Part shown: piece by piece, positions 9,474-18,199 of the stretch
Position numbering within the stretch: position 1 is the stretch's first letter
How the letters are laid out: every line of letters begins with the position of its first letter
NCBI GenBank assembly: GCA_903844815.1
Contig: CAIMVD010000100.1
Span: 47,316 to 111,315, forward strand
DNA from: an uncultured Bacteroidota bacterium
GTDB taxonomy: Bacteria > Bacteroidota > Bacteroidia > Bacteroidales > VadinHA17
Direction: 5' to 3'
DNA length: 64,000 nucleotides
Program-made: the position numbers and the translations under genes
The notes under the pieces: generated by a model
Seen by the model: only the letters and a program-made list of their open reading frames with translations
What the model was told of the DNA's origin: nothing
Databases searched by the model: none

Positions 9474-10454
9474 CTAAACAGAAAGAATTTTCGCCAGATC
9501 AACAAGGTTATGGTTCACATCTTTATGAAGCTTAACTGCTTTCCTGAAAGGTACGAGTGTTATCTCCCCGTTCGATATTCCAACCATTACGCTCTTCTGA
9601 TCATCAATAAGAGCTTCAACAGCTGCGTGTCCCAAACGGCTGGCATTAACCCTGTCCATCGCCGACGGTGACCCTCCCCGCTGAAGGTGGCCGAGAACTG
9701 AAACCCTGATATCGTATTCCCTGAAGTCGTCCTTTAACTTTTCCGCAATAGCAAAAGCTCCGCCTCCTTCATCACCTTCAGCAACAATTATGATGTTGCT
9801 CGATTTTTTGCGGGAATTGCCTGTCTCAATCATTGCCTTCAGGTTTCTCTCTTCACCTTTAAGCTCAGGTATAATAATCGCTTCAGCTCCTGTGGCAATT
9901 CCGCTGTATAAAGCGATAAAGCCGGCTTCTGCACCCATTACTTCAACGAAAAACATCCTGTTGTGTGCGCTTGCAGTGTCTCTGATCTTATCGATGGCTT
10001 CAACCACTGTATTCAGTGCCGTGTCGTAGCCAATAGTATAATCGGTACCATAAATGTCATTGTCAATTGTGCCGGGGATACCTACAAACGGTATGTCGAA
10101 CTCCTCGTTGAAAAGCCTTGCCCCGGTAAATGATCCGTCACCGCCGATAACAACCACGCCATCGATCTGGGCCTCTTTCAGGTTGTTATAAGCTTTTTGC
10201 CTTCCTTCCGGTGTTCTGAACTCCTCGCACCTGGCAGTCTTTAATATAGTTCCGCCTCTCTGGATAATATCACTTACGCTATGTGAATAAAGCGGGCTGA
10301 AATTCGCATCTATCATTCCCTGATAGCCGTGACGAATTCCTATTACCTCAAGTCCGTTATAGATTGCCGTTCTTGTAACACCACGAATTGCTGCGTTCAT
10401 ACCAGGGGAATCACCTCCTGATGTCAGGACTCCGATTTTTTTAATTTTTGCCAT
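9474..10454 (-). CDS. pfkA: ATP-dependent 6-phosphofructokinase
   Basis: Converts fructose 6-phosphate and ATP to fructose 1,6-bisphosphate in glycolysis. The chosen ATG at 10454 gives 326 residues starting MAKIKKIGVLTSGGDSPGM, as in other PfkA proteins. The longer open frame to 10571 would run into ispH and adds no family sequence. ATP-site residues are GGDGSFTGA, where the GGDGS form indicates ATP rather than pyrophosphate, and the catalytic base is in IPGTIDNDIYGTDY. LGHLQRGGSPSAMDR is the allosteric and substrate segment. It follows ispH by 74 bases on the same strand. Confidence 0.96.
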   Translation of the reverse strand: MAKIKKIGVLTSGGDSPGMNAAIRGVTRTAIYNGLEVIGIRHGYQGMIDANFSPLYSHSVSDIIQRGGTILKTARCEEFRTPEGRQKAYNNLKEAQIDGVVVIGGDGSFTGARLFNEEFDIPFVGIPGTIDNDIYGTDYTIGYDTALNTVVEAIDKIRDTASAHNRMFFVEVMGAEAGFIALYSGIATGAEAIIIPELKGEERNLKAMIETGNSRKKSSNIIIVAEGDEGGGAFAIAEKLKDDFREYDIRVSVLGHLQRGGSPSAMDRVNASRLGHAAVEALIDDQKSVMVGISNGEITLVPFRKAVKLHKDVNHNLVDLAKILSV

Positions 10455-10528
10455 AAAATCTATGTAAAATTCGGGTACAAAGTTAACATTATTTTTTTGG
10501 CCTACAAATAGCCGGAACTTTGCAGTTT

Positions 10529-11401
10529 TCAGATATTCGAAATCAGGTCTCTGATATTTTCTATCAGCCACTTAGGTGTTGAAGTTGCACCGCAGATTCC
10601 TGCTGATTTTTTACCGGTAAACCATGCCTGATCAATCTCTTCTGGTGAGGATACAAAATAGGTCAGAGGATTAACGCTTTTACAAATTGAGTAAAGCATT
10701 TTGCCGTTCGAGCTTTCCGTTCCGCTTACGAAGACAATTATGTCGTGTCTCCTGGCGAACTCTTTAAGATGCGGCTCCCTGTTCGATACCTGTCCGCAAA
10801 TGGTTTTATGAGTTTTGAGGTTGGTAGCGGGGTCAGCGCCTTGTTCTGCCATTTTTTTACCAAGTTGTTCCGAAAGAACACGGTATTCTTCAACACTCAT
10901 TGTTGTCTGGGAAAAGAGAAAAACCGGTCGCCTGACATTTATATTCCCAAAGTCGGCAGCGCTGGTTATGAGAATACCTTCGTTATTTATCTGACCCAGA
11001 AGGCCTACTACTTCCGCATGCCCCGGCTTGCCGAATAGCACGATTTGTCCTCCGGAATCCCTGATTTTTAACCACGCTTCCCTGATCCTTGACTGCAGCC
11101 TCCTTACAATCGGACAGGTAGCTTCAATAATTGTTATATTGTTTTTTGAAGCCATAATATAAGTCTCGGGCGGTTCGCCATGAGCCCTGATGAGTACCTT
11201 GCTCCCGGTGAGATTGCTTAATTCGTCATGGGAAACCGAGACCAGCCCCAGAGATGAAAGTCTTTCAACCTCCTTGTCATTGTGAACAATCTGCCCCAGG
11301 GAATATACTTTCTCTCCGCTGGCGAGAGCTTTTTCAGCAATCTCCACGGCATTTTGTACTCCGAAACAGAATCCCGACTGTTTGTCAATTTCAACTTTCA
11401 T
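10529..11401 (-). CDS. ispH: 4-hydroxy-3-methylbut-2-enyl diphosphate reductase
   Basis: Last step of the MEP isoprenoid pathway: reduces HMBPP to IPP and DMAPP using a [4Fe-4S] cluster. The ATG at 11401 gives 290 residues. The three cluster cysteines are seen in SGFCFGVQNA, IEATCPIVRRL and ICGATSTPKW, and substrate histidines in RAHGEPP and GKPGHAEVVG. The start overlaps the end of cmk by 11 bases, as is usual in Bacteroidota, so translation is probably coupled. A longer frame to 11449 lies inside cmk and is not needed. Confidence 0.96.
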   Translation of the reverse strand: MKVEIDKQSGFCFGVQNAVEIAEKALASGEKVYSLGQIVHNDKEVERLSSLGLVSVSHDELSNLTGSKVLIRAHGEPPETYIMASKNNITIIEATCPIVRRLQSRIREAWLKIRDSGGQIVLFGKPGHAEVVGLLGQINNEGILITSAADFGNINVRRPVFLFSQTTMSVEEYRVLSEQLGKKMAEQGADPATNLKTHKTICGQVSNREPHLKEFARRHDIIVFVSGTESSNGKMLYSICKSVNPLTYFVSSPEEIDQAWFTGKKSAGICGATSTPKWLIENIRDLISNI

Positions 11402-12086
11402 TTTGCATCTTGTTGAGCATTTGCAGGAACCAAACCATCTGCTCTTCAACAGTCATCCTGCTGTTATCGAGGATAACCGCATCATCAGCTCTTCTCAGAG
11501 GACTTATGTCCCTGTTTTCATCGGCTATATCCCTGGCAACAATATTTTTCCTGACTTCATCAAAATCAGTAACAATGCTTTTTCCTTTAAGTTCATCGAG
11601 TCTTCTCCTGGCTCTTATATCAGCCGATGCAGTCATGAATATCTTAATATCGGCCTCGGGAAATACAACGGTTCCGATGTCTCTGCCGTCCATGACTATG
11701 CCCTTTCCTTCACCCATCTTCTGCTGGAGTTCCACAAGCCTTTCGCGCACTTCGGCTATCATGCTGATCCTGCTTACGTGAGATGCGACTTCCAGGCTAC
11801 GGATCTCCCTCTCAACATTTTCACCGTTAAGAAAGGTCTCATCCCCTTCAAGTTCAGGGTTATGCAAGAATTCGATATTGATTTTCTTAAGGCCTTCAAT
11901 TATGCCGGCCCTGTTAATTTCATCATTCAGTATGAGATTGTTCCTCATGCAGTAAAGGGTGACGGCCCTGTACATTGCTCCGCTGTCGATATAAATGTAA
12001 TTCAGCAGTTTTGCTATCGATTTTGCAAAAGTGCTTTTTCCGCACGATGAATATCCGTCAATGGCTATTATAAGTTTCTTCTCCAC
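11391..12086 (-). CDS. cmk: Cytidylate kinase
   Basis: Phosphorylates CMP and dCMP to the diphosphates. The family begins a few residues before the P-loop (IAIDGYSSCGKSTFAK), so the best start is the GTG at 12086, seven bases after the stop of porQ and about 14 bases after an AAAGGA stretch. This gives 231 residues, the normal size. The ATG further upstream at 12191 would lie inside porQ and add 35 unrelated residues. Other family blocks are GAMYRAVTLY and DGRDIGTVVFP. The order porQ-cmk-ispH is common in Bacteroidota. Confidence 0.95.
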   Translation of the reverse strand: MEKKLIIAIDGYSSCGKSTFAKSIAKLLNYIYIDSGAMYRAVTLYCMRNNLILNDEINRAGIIEGLKKINIEFLHNPELEGDETFLNGENVEREIRSLEVASHVSRISMIAEVRERLVELQQKMGEGKGIVMDGRDIGTVVFPEADIKIFMTASADIRARRRLDELKGKSIVTDFDEVRKNIVARDIADENRDISPLRRADDAVILDNSRMTVEEQMVWFLQMLNKMQNES

Positions 12087-12093
12087 AGCTTCT

Positions 12094-13128
12094 TTAGTTT
12101 CTGTTCCTTTTATATATTTTCTCGGGGCGGAAAACAAGTGAAATATTGCTTGACGATCCGGCAAGGTGATATGTTGCCCTTCCGAATTCAATATCAGCCC
12201 AGGTTGTCTTTATTCCGAACCCCCATGATAATCCAACGGTGGATACCTTTGATTCTATCTGTAATTCGCTTCTTCGCTGATAATTATATCCGCCGCATAA
12301 ATAGAAGTTCTTATGAGGTATAAGTTCGACGCCCGCTATCAGGTGCCTTAGAAGGTTTTCGCCAAAGTCCTCACCCGCAGTGCTGGGCGGCAATGGTGTG
12401 GAAGCGGAGGTATACTTATGAGTCAGATCAAATTTCTCAAGATGCCTGTAGGTAAGTGAAAAGCGGAAAGGCGCATGGGCAAGCCTTTGTGTAACACCTG
12501 CCTGGATCTCAAATGGCAGATTCTGATGTTTTTCTCCGGCATAGGTTGTTAGCTGAAAACCTGCATTCTTAATAACAAGCCCTGCCGAGAGCAGATTTGA
12601 ATTGCTGTGCCATGCTGCTCCGATGTCGGAGGCTATGCCTATTGACGTATAATCCTCGAGGTGCGACAGAACCGGCTTTAGATTTATGCCAACCGTTACC
12701 GATGAATTTATCTGAAATGAATAGAGCAGATTGAAGGCATATTCCGATGCATGAAAGCTACCCGTAATAGTTCCAGTTGGATCGGCTTCGGTGAACGAGC
12801 CATAATTAAGATATGTGAGGCCTAAAGCAAAATTGCCAATAAAAGGATACGACCTCGAATACATGGCCATGCCATAATTTATCCCGGCAAAATAATTTGT
12901 ATAGTTCAGGGAAGCCGACTTGCTCATTTCTGCACCAAGCAGAGCCGGATTTTGAGAAGAAAGGTTAAGGTTTCCTGTACTAATCGAAACATTTGAACCA
13001 CCGAGGGCAGTAACAAGGGCTGAATGAGTGAGGTTAAGAAACTCATAAACATTGTCGCCGCCAGTCTGCGAAAAAACCCTTGTTGTTAAAATCAGTAAAA
13101 GGAAAATATTTCCTGTCCTTTTTATCAT
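12094..13128 (-). CDS. porQ: PorQ-like type IX secretion system outer-membrane protein
   Basis: A 344-residue exported beta-barrel of the PorV/PorQ (FadL-like) type. The ATG at 13128 gives a clean signal peptide (MIKRTGNIFLLLILTTRVFS); an upstream TTG at 13146 is less likely. The mature start has the conserved VYEFLNLTHSALVTALGGSN block, followed by alternating barrel strands. PorQ-family proteins work with the type IX secretion system at the outer membrane; in Porphyromonas PorQ is required for normal T9SS function. The beta-helix protein at 3000-4934 carries the kind of C-terminal domain this system exports. Its place directly before cmk supports the call. Confidence 0.85.
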   Translation of the reverse strand: MIKRTGNIFLLLILTTRVFSQTGGDNVYEFLNLTHSALVTALGGSNVSISTGNLNLSSQNPALLGAEMSKSASLNYTNYFAGINYGMAMYSRSYPFIGNFALGLTYLNYGSFTEADPTGTITGSFHASEYAFNLLYSFQINSSVTVGINLKPVLSHLEDYTSIGIASDIGAAWHSNSNLLSAGLVIKNAGFQLTTYAGEKHQNLPFEIQAGVTQRLAHAPFRFSLTYRHLEKFDLTHKYTSASTPLPPSTAGEDFGENLLRHLIAGVELIPHKNFYLCGGYNYQRRSELQIESKVSTVGLSWGFGIKTTWADIEFGRATYHLAGSSSNISLVFRPEKIYKRNRN

Positions 13129-13223
13129 AATCTGAAATGATCTCAAATATAATACGAATTTATTTAAACGATCAAACTGTGTAAATTATTATCAATGAAT
13201 AGGATAAATATGTCCAGACGGAA

Positions 13224-14147
13224 TCATGCTGTGTGGCCTGAAAGTGCTACAGCCTCGTTTACTGCCTTTTTGCTTCCATTCATCTGTGAAAGGAACAATC
13301 CGGAAACCACAATCACCATCCCGGTTATGTTCTGAAAAGTAAGCTTATCTCCTAGCAAAATAAATGAGAATAGTGCCGTAAAAACAGGAATACAGTTCGA
13401 AAAGACGTTTGCCTTCGTTATTCCTATTTTGCTTACCGCAAAGGCGAAAAAAATAAAGGCTCCGCATGAAGCAAATATCGAAAGCTCTATTATGGGCTTG
13501 AACATTTCAAAGTTAAACCTGGTATTCATAAAATCCTGAAAGTCAAGAATAAAAAACAAGGGCATAAAGAGAAGGGTGCCGATTATGTTCTGAGTATTTA
13601 CAATATGAACGGGACTGTAGGAGCCCACAAGTTTACTTAAGGTGAGGTTGTAGCCTACGGCCGAGACAACCGCAAGACAAAGCAAAGCCAGCCCTTTGAG
13701 ATTAAATGAAAGGCTTCCGTCGATATTCAGGATGAAAACCAGTACACCCATGAACGATAGTATAATACCGGCGTAATTTATACGGTGAAGCCTTTCGCCA
13801 AATATTATCCATGTGGCTATTGTGGCAACTACAGGTATTGTTGAGATGATAACAGAACAGATAGTTGCCGATACATACGTAAGTCCGAAACTCTCCCCCA
13901 GGAAATAGATGAAGGGCTCAAACAGTGCAAGCATCAGAAACAACCTGCGGTCTTCCTTTCGCACCCTGACAAATTTGCCTGTGGTTATCAGATAGGTAGT
14001 GAGCATAATCACCGAGAATAACAGCCTGATAAAAACAATAGTCAGTGGTTCAAATGTTTTGTTCGCTTCTTTAAACCAGATAAAGGAGAAAGCCCAGAAT
14101 ATCATCGACAGCACCAGTGCGCCGTAAATTTTCACTTTATTACTCAA
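13224..14147 (-). CDS. EamA/DMT family transporter
   Basis: A 307-residue inner-membrane protein with about ten hydrophobic segments arranged as two EamA halves (residues 5-140 and 150-290), as in the drug/metabolite transporter superfamily, which exports metabolites such as amino acids or drugs. The start is a TTG at 14147; a GTG four codons later is also possible. It is the first gene of the minus-strand run toward porQ, with about 75 bases between its stop and the next gene. Substrate unknown. Confidence 0.85.
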   Translation of the reverse strand: MSNKVKIYGALVLSMIFWAFSFIWFKEANKTFEPLTIVFIRLLFSVIMLTTYLITTGKFVRVRKEDRRLFLMLALFEPFIYFLGESFGLTYVSATICSVIISTIPVVATIATWIIFGERLHRINYAGIILSFMGVLVFILNIDGSLSFNLKGLALLCLAVVSAVGYNLTLSKLVGSYSPVHIVNTQNIIGTLLFMPLFFILDFQDFMNTRFNFEMFKPIIELSIFASCGAFIFFAFAVSKIGITKANVFSNCIPVFTALFSFILLGDKLTFQNITGMVIVVSGLFLSQMNGSKKAVNEAVALSGHTA

Positions 14148-14298
14148 TTTTTTGCTTTTAATGAACCATCTTTTTTTGATGATGCGAATTTATATCTAAT
14201 ATCATTAACCGGAACTAATCCTTATTCTTTTTTGAAAGGGTTAATAAATCTTGCAAGTGATTTGCCTGTAAAAATAAATGCTTCCACCGGCCTTTTAT

Positions 14299-14306
14299 TA
14301 TATTTG
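14299..14306 (+). promoter_or_regulatory. Putative -7 promoter element before etfB
   Basis: TATATTTG fits the Bacteroidota TAnnTTTG -7 element, 74 bases before the etfB ATG. No matching -33 TTTG at the expected distance is seen. The rest of the 14148-14379 spacer holds nothing else I recognise. Confidence 0.4.
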
Positions 14307-14379
14307 TCTGAGTAAGGCTTATCTTTTATACACTGCCATTGTTGCTATACGTCACCTTTTAAATTACATTTTAGAAAAT

Positions 14380-15129
14380 ATGAAAATTCTGGTTTGTATC
14401 AGCATTGTTCCCGACACCACCATGAAGATCAGGATTGGAGGCGACAAAAGGTCCATCGATACTGTAGGTATCCAGTGGATCATTAATCCATGGGATGAAT
14501 TATCCCTTACCCGGGCGCTGGAGCTGAAAGAGAGTTCATCCGGGGCAATTAAATCGGTTACTGTCATTCATGTCGGGACAGCATCATCGGAACCTGCATT
14601 AAGAAAAGCCCTCGCCATAGGCGCCGATGACGCAATAAGGGTAAATGCTGAACCATCCGATGCTTACTTTACAGCAGCTCAGGTCGCTGAGATGGTTAGT
14701 AAAGAGAAGTTCGACGTAGTGTTGTGTGGCATCGAATCGAGCGACTTTAATGGCTCGGCAGTGGGAGGAATGATTGCGGAGTTTCTTGACATTCCTTCGG
14801 TGTCAGCGGTTTCGGATATTAAATCAGATGCCGGAACAGTTATATTGACCCGCGAGTTTGATGGCGGTAAGGAGGAAGTAACTGTTCCGGCCCCCTTTGT
14901 AGCAATAGTGCAGAAAGGCATTGCAAAAGAACCCAGAATAGCATCCATGAGGGGCATCATGAATGCCAGATCGAAACCGGTCAGAGTTGCGGAGCCTATA
15001 GCCATTGAGCCTCTTACCTGCATAGCCATGTTTGAAAAACCTGAAGCACGTCCCGGTTGCAGATTCATCGATGCGGAGAATGCGGGTTTGCTGATCGAAC
15101 TCCTGCACGACGAAGCAAAAGTAATCTGA
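14380..15129 (+). CDS. etfB: Electron transfer flavoprotein beta subunit
   Basis: Beta subunit of the EtfAB heterodimer that takes electrons from acyl-CoA dehydrogenases or similar enzymes. The ATG at 14380 gives 249 residues starting MKILVCISIVPDTTMKIR, the usual ETF-beta start; the open frame continues upstream with no family sequence. Blocks seen are WIINPWDELSLTRALELKE, ALAIGADDAIRV, DVVLCGIESSDFNGSAVGG and the C-terminal SMRGIMNARSKPV. It is followed 32 bases later by etfA. Confidence 0.95.
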   Translation: MKILVCISIVPDTTMKIRIGGDKRSIDTVGIQWIINPWDELSLTRALELKESSSGAIKSVTVIHVGTASSEPALRKALAIGADDAIRVNAEPSDAYFTAAQVAEMVSKEKFDVVLCGIESSDFNGSAVGGMIAEFLDIPSVSAVSDIKSDAGTVILTREFDGGKEEVTVPAPFVAIVQKGIAKEPRIASMRGIMNARSKPVRVAEPIAIEPLTCIAMFEKPEARPGCRFIDAENAGLLIELLHDEAKVI

Positions 15130-15161
15130 TCAATAGTTTGTAAAAAGAAATTTATTGCGAA

Positions 15162-16130
15162 ATGTCAGTTTTAGTATATACCGAGAATTGGGACGGTAAG
15201 TTCAAAAAGCTTTCCTTCGAACTTGTTTCGTATGCAACAGAGGTCGCAAAAATGTTAAATACATCTGTTTCTGCAGTTTCGATAGGAAATGTTGCATGGG
15301 AAGAACTGAAGAAACTGGGTAACTATGGAGCTTCAAGGATTATCAGTATCCAAAGCGGACATTTAGCTACTCTCGATAACCAGGCTTACACAAGCGTTAT
15401 TGCAGAAGTATCGCAGAAAGAGAATGCAACTGTCCTTATTTTCCCGAACAACAACACGGGAAAAGCTATCGCTCCCAGGCTATCAGTAAAATTAAAGGCC
15501 GGAATAGGTTCAGGGGTAAGCAGGCTGCCTTTGTATACCCATCCTTTTACTGTTTACAAAAGGACATATTCGGGAAATGCTTTTGCACATCTTGTAATTA
15601 ATTCAGACATCAGGATCCTTACTCTGGCGCAAAATTCATTTGGTATCACTGAAACACCCAATAATTGCGTTATTGAGAACTTAAGTTCCGCATTTGACAA
15701 TTCAACTGGGAAAACGGTTCTCAGGGAGGGACAGAAACAAAGCGGAAAGATCCTTCTTACTGATGCCGACATCGTAGTCTCGGGTGGGAGAGGAATGAAG
15801 TCTCCCGACAACTGGCCCGCACTCGTTGAGCTGGCGTCTTTTCTGGGAGCAGCAACAGCCTGTACCAGGCCAGTTTCGGATGAAGGCTGGAGGCCTCACG
15901 AAGAACATGCAGGACAGACAGGAAAGATCATCGCTCCAAACCTTTATATTGCGGTTGGAATCTCGGGAGCTACACAGCACCTTGCAGGCATAAGTTCATC
16001 TAAATGCATCGTCGCCATTAACACCGACAGTAATGCCCCGATTTTCGAAGCGGCACAATACGGCATTGTTGGCGATGCAATGAAGGTGCTGCCAAAACTT
16101 GTAGCTGCTGTTAAGGAAATAAAAAAATAA
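15162..16130 (+). CDS. etfA: Electron transfer flavoprotein alpha subunit
   Basis: A 322-residue alpha subunit that carries the redox-active FAD. The C-terminal FAD domain is clear: VVSGGRGMKSPDNW, ATACTRPVSDEGW, EEHAGQTGKIIAPNLYI, GISGATQHLAGI and INTDSNAPIFEAAQYGIVGD. Together with etfB and the two Fe-S genes after the GxxExxY cassette it forms a likely route from flavin dehydrogenases to the quinone pool. Confidence 0.96.
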   Translation: MSVLVYTENWDGKFKKLSFELVSYATEVAKMLNTSVSAVSIGNVAWEELKKLGNYGASRIISIQSGHLATLDNQAYTSVIAEVSQKENATVLIFPNNNTGKAIAPRLSVKLKAGIGSGVSRLPLYTHPFTVYKRTYSGNAFAHLVINSDIRILTLAQNSFGITETPNNCVIENLSSAFDNSTGKTVLREGQKQSGKILLTDADIVVSGGRGMKSPDNWPALVELASFLGAATACTRPVSDEGWRPHEEHAGQTGKIIAPNLYIAVGISGATQHLAGISSSKCIVAINTDSNAPIFEAAQYGIVGDAMKVLPKLVAAVKEIKK

Positions 16131-16138
16131 GAAAAAAA

Positions 16139-16596
16139 TGCCACAAAGGCGCTAAGACACGAAGGGGAGATATGGAGAGACTACTAACATATGAAGAGGA
16201 AGAGATTGGGAAACAAATAGTTCACTCTTCTTTCATTGTACATAAGGCCCTTGGTCCCGGATTATTGGAAAAAGTATATGAGGTTTGTCTTTGTCATGAA
16301 TTAAGAAAGCTTGGGTTGAATGTAGAACGGCAGCTTGATATCCCGATTGTTTATGACGGGATTACTTTTGATGAGGGATTGAGACTCGATCTTCTTGTTG
16401 AAAAAAAAGTTATTATTGAATTAAAGGCTGTTGATATTGTGAATCCTGTATGGGAGGCTCAGATAATTAGCCACCTTACTTTAACAGGAAAGAGACTTGG
16501 CTATTTAATAAATTTCAATGTACCTTTGATTAAGGAAGGAATAAGAAGATTTGTAAATACTAAATAGACCTTAGCGTCTTCGCGTCTTCGTGGCAA
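16139..16596 (+). mobile_element. Repeat-bounded GxxExxY cassette (intact copy)
   Basis: The small GxxExxY gene is enclosed by imperfect inverted repeats. The left end (16139-16164) starts TGCCACAAAGGCGCTAAGAC and the right end (16571-16596) reads CTTCGCGTCTTCGTGGCA at its edge; turned round, they agree at about 21 of 26 positions. A-rich runs flank both ends. It sits between etfA and the Fe-S gene of the same pathway, so it looks inserted into a working operon. A shortened copy follows at 16641-16808. Mobility is inferred; no transposase is present. Confidence 0.6.
16172..16567 (+). CDS. GxxExxY family protein
   Basis: A 131-residue protein of the GxxExxY family (PF13366). The naming motif is seen as GPGLLEKVYEVCLCHELRK near residue 28. 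The middle and C-terminal part (LRLDLLVEKKVIIELKAVD) has the D...E-x-K pattern of PD-(D/E)XK nuclease-like folds, which I infer rather than know. The final block GYLINFNVPLIKEGIRRFV is characteristic. The role of the family is not established. The gene is bounded by inverted repeats and has different surroundings from its electron-transfer neighbours. Confidence 0.85.
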   Translation: MERLLTYEEEEIGKQIVHSSFIVHKALGPGLLEKVYEVCLCHELRKLGLNVERQLDIPIVYDGITFDEGLRLDLLVEKKVIIELKAVDIVNPVWEAQIISHLTLTGKRLGYLINFNVPLIKEGIRRFVNTK

Positions 16597-16640
16597 AAAA
16601 AAATGCTCAATAAAGAAAGGTGGAAAAAGGAAATCAGGGA

Positions 16641-16808
16641 TGCCACAAAGGCGCAAAGACACGAAGGACTTGTTGAAATGCTTTTTTCAATCAACCACTT
16701 TACTGTAACCGGTAAGTGTCATGGCTGAATGATAAATCTTAATAAGGAAGGAATAAGAAGATTTGTAAATACTAAATAGACCTTAGCGTCTTCGCGTCTT
16801 CGTGGCAA
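16641..16808 (+). mobile_element. Deleted (solo) derivative of the GxxExxY cassette
   Basis: The left end (from 16641) matches the left end of the intact cassette with one mismatch in 27 bases. The last 66 bases (16743-16808) are identical to 16531-16596, covering the final codons, stop and right-hand repeat of the GxxExxY gene. The 75 bases between are not from the gene as far as I can see. This is what an internally deleted, non-autonomous copy would look like. It lies about 28 bases before the next gene, so it may also affect that gene's 5' leader. Confidence 0.6.
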
Positions 16809-16835
16809 TAAAACAGCCGACCCAAAATAATAAAT

Positions 16836-18164
16836 ATGCTGAAACAGATTCTTTTTTCACTTTCATTTATTCTAACTCTGGCGGCGTTTGCCTGCTCAAT
16901 TAACAGGCTGGCAGGCTTCTTCAGAATGACCATACCTGCATTCCCCATCAGGGATATCGGAAAGAGGATCAGGCTTACCCTTTCTGTTGCAATAGGACAG
17001 ACGAAGATCTTTCGCAAGCCTGTGTTGGGACTGTTTCATGCACTTGTCTTCTGGGGATTCTGCATCATTATCTTCGGGAGTATCGAAATGGTTCTTGACG
17101 GATTATCCGGAAGTGAAAAGGTCCTTAAAATTCTCGGACCGGCATACGATGTTCTGATGGCTTCAGGCGATATTTTCGCTTTACTGGTCGGAGTGGCAAT
17201 TATTATCTTTCTTACAAGACGTCTGTTTTTCCATATAAAAAGGTTTGAAGGTGATGAAATGAATAGTTGGTCTCATAAAGATGCAACCATTTCCCTTTCA
17301 TTTATTCTCATTCTTATGATATCACTTATTACAATGAACCTGGGGTATGTCGGATTGATGTCGCATACCGGAGGCAATATTGAGGGCATTTACCCAATAG
17401 GCATTCTTCTTTTCTCAATGTTACACCAGCTTTCGGCTGAGACCTTCGGATTAATATATGAGGTGTCGTGGTGGCTCCACATTCTTCTGATTTTCCTTTT
17501 TGCAAATTATCTTCCATACTCGAAACATTTTCATGTCTTCATGTCGATACCGAATGTCTTTCTCTCGAGGCTCGATCCTGCGGGCAGGTTGTCGAACATG
17601 GAAAGTATAACAAGGGAAGTAAAATTTATGATGAATCCCGAAGCAACACCGGTTCCCGTACCTTCAGATTACCAGCCAGAACGGTTTGGAGTGAAGGATG
17701 CTGAGGATGTTACATGGAAAAACTATTTTGATGCGCTATCATGTACTCAATGCGGGCGCTGTACCGCTGTTTGTCCGGCAAATATCACAGGCAGGAAGCT
17801 TTCCCCGCGCAAGATAATGATGGACCTGAGGGCAAGAATGAAGGAGAAGGGCCCGCTGATGGTTAAACACGGGAGGGATTTCAGCGATAACCGTTCGTTA
17901 ATCAGAGATTATATTTCAGAGGAAGAGATCTGGGCCTGCACCACATGCAATGCCTGTGCCACAGAGTGTCCTGTAAACATCGACCATCCTTCACTGATAA
18001 TCGATTTGCGCCGTTACCTTGTTATGGAAGAAGCCTCCGCTCCGGGCGAACTGAAAGCTGTTTTCAGCAACATAGAGAATAATGGGGCTCCCTGGCAGTA
18101 TTCCGCAGAGGACAGGCTTCTATGGACAAAGGATCTGGAAATATGTGAAAACTATCCGTTGTGA
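16836..18164 (+). CDS. Membrane cytochrome b-like / [4Fe-4S] oxidoreductase, ETF-quinone module large subunit
   Basis: A 442-residue protein. The first 240 residues hold about six membrane helices of the NarI-like cytochrome b type (histidines in GLFHALVFWGF, SMLHQLSAE and WWLHILLIF could bind heme). The C-terminal part has two cluster motifs: CTQCGRCTAVC near 303 and CTTCNACATEC near 368. With the CCG-domain protein that follows, it matches the Fe-S oxidoreductases thought to pass electrons from EtfAB to menaquinone. In many anaerobes both parts are one polypeptide; here they are split. Role inferred from neighbours. Confidence 0.8.
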   Translation: MLKQILFSLSFILTLAAFACSINRLAGFFRMTIPAFPIRDIGKRIRLTLSVAIGQTKIFRKPVLGLFHALVFWGFCIIIFGSIEMVLDGLSGSEKVLKILGPAYDVLMASGDIFALLVGVAIIIFLTRRLFFHIKRFEGDEMNSWSHKDATISLSFILILMISLITMNLGYVGLMSHTGGNIEGIYPIGILLFSMLHQLSAETFGLIYEVSWWLHILLIFLFANYLPYSKHFHVFMSIPNVFLSRLDPAGRLSNMESITREVKFMMNPEATPVPVPSDYQPERFGVKDAEDVTWKNYFDALSCTQCGRCTAVCPANITGRKLSPRKIMMDLRARMKEKGPLMVKHGRDFSDNRSLIRDYISEEEIWACTTCNACATECPVNIDHPSLIIDLRRYLVMEEASAPGELKAVFSNIENNGAPWQYSAEDRLLWTKDLEICENYPL

Positions 18165-18199
18165 GCTTTAACCTCCCCTGCCTCTTAAAAACAAAATAA

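Noticed and set aside
10454..10571. Upstream extension of pfkA
   Set aside because: It adds 39 residues that do not belong to the family and overlaps ispH; the ATG at 10454 matches relatives.
11382..12050. Open frame of 222 codons on the plus strand across cmk
   Set aside because: Antisense to cmk, whose motifs are clear on the minus strand. No promoter or family signature.
12087..12191. Upstream extension of cmk inside porQ
   Set aside because: The extra residues precede the P-loop by far more than in other Cmk proteins and lie within porQ; the GTG at 12086 fits better.
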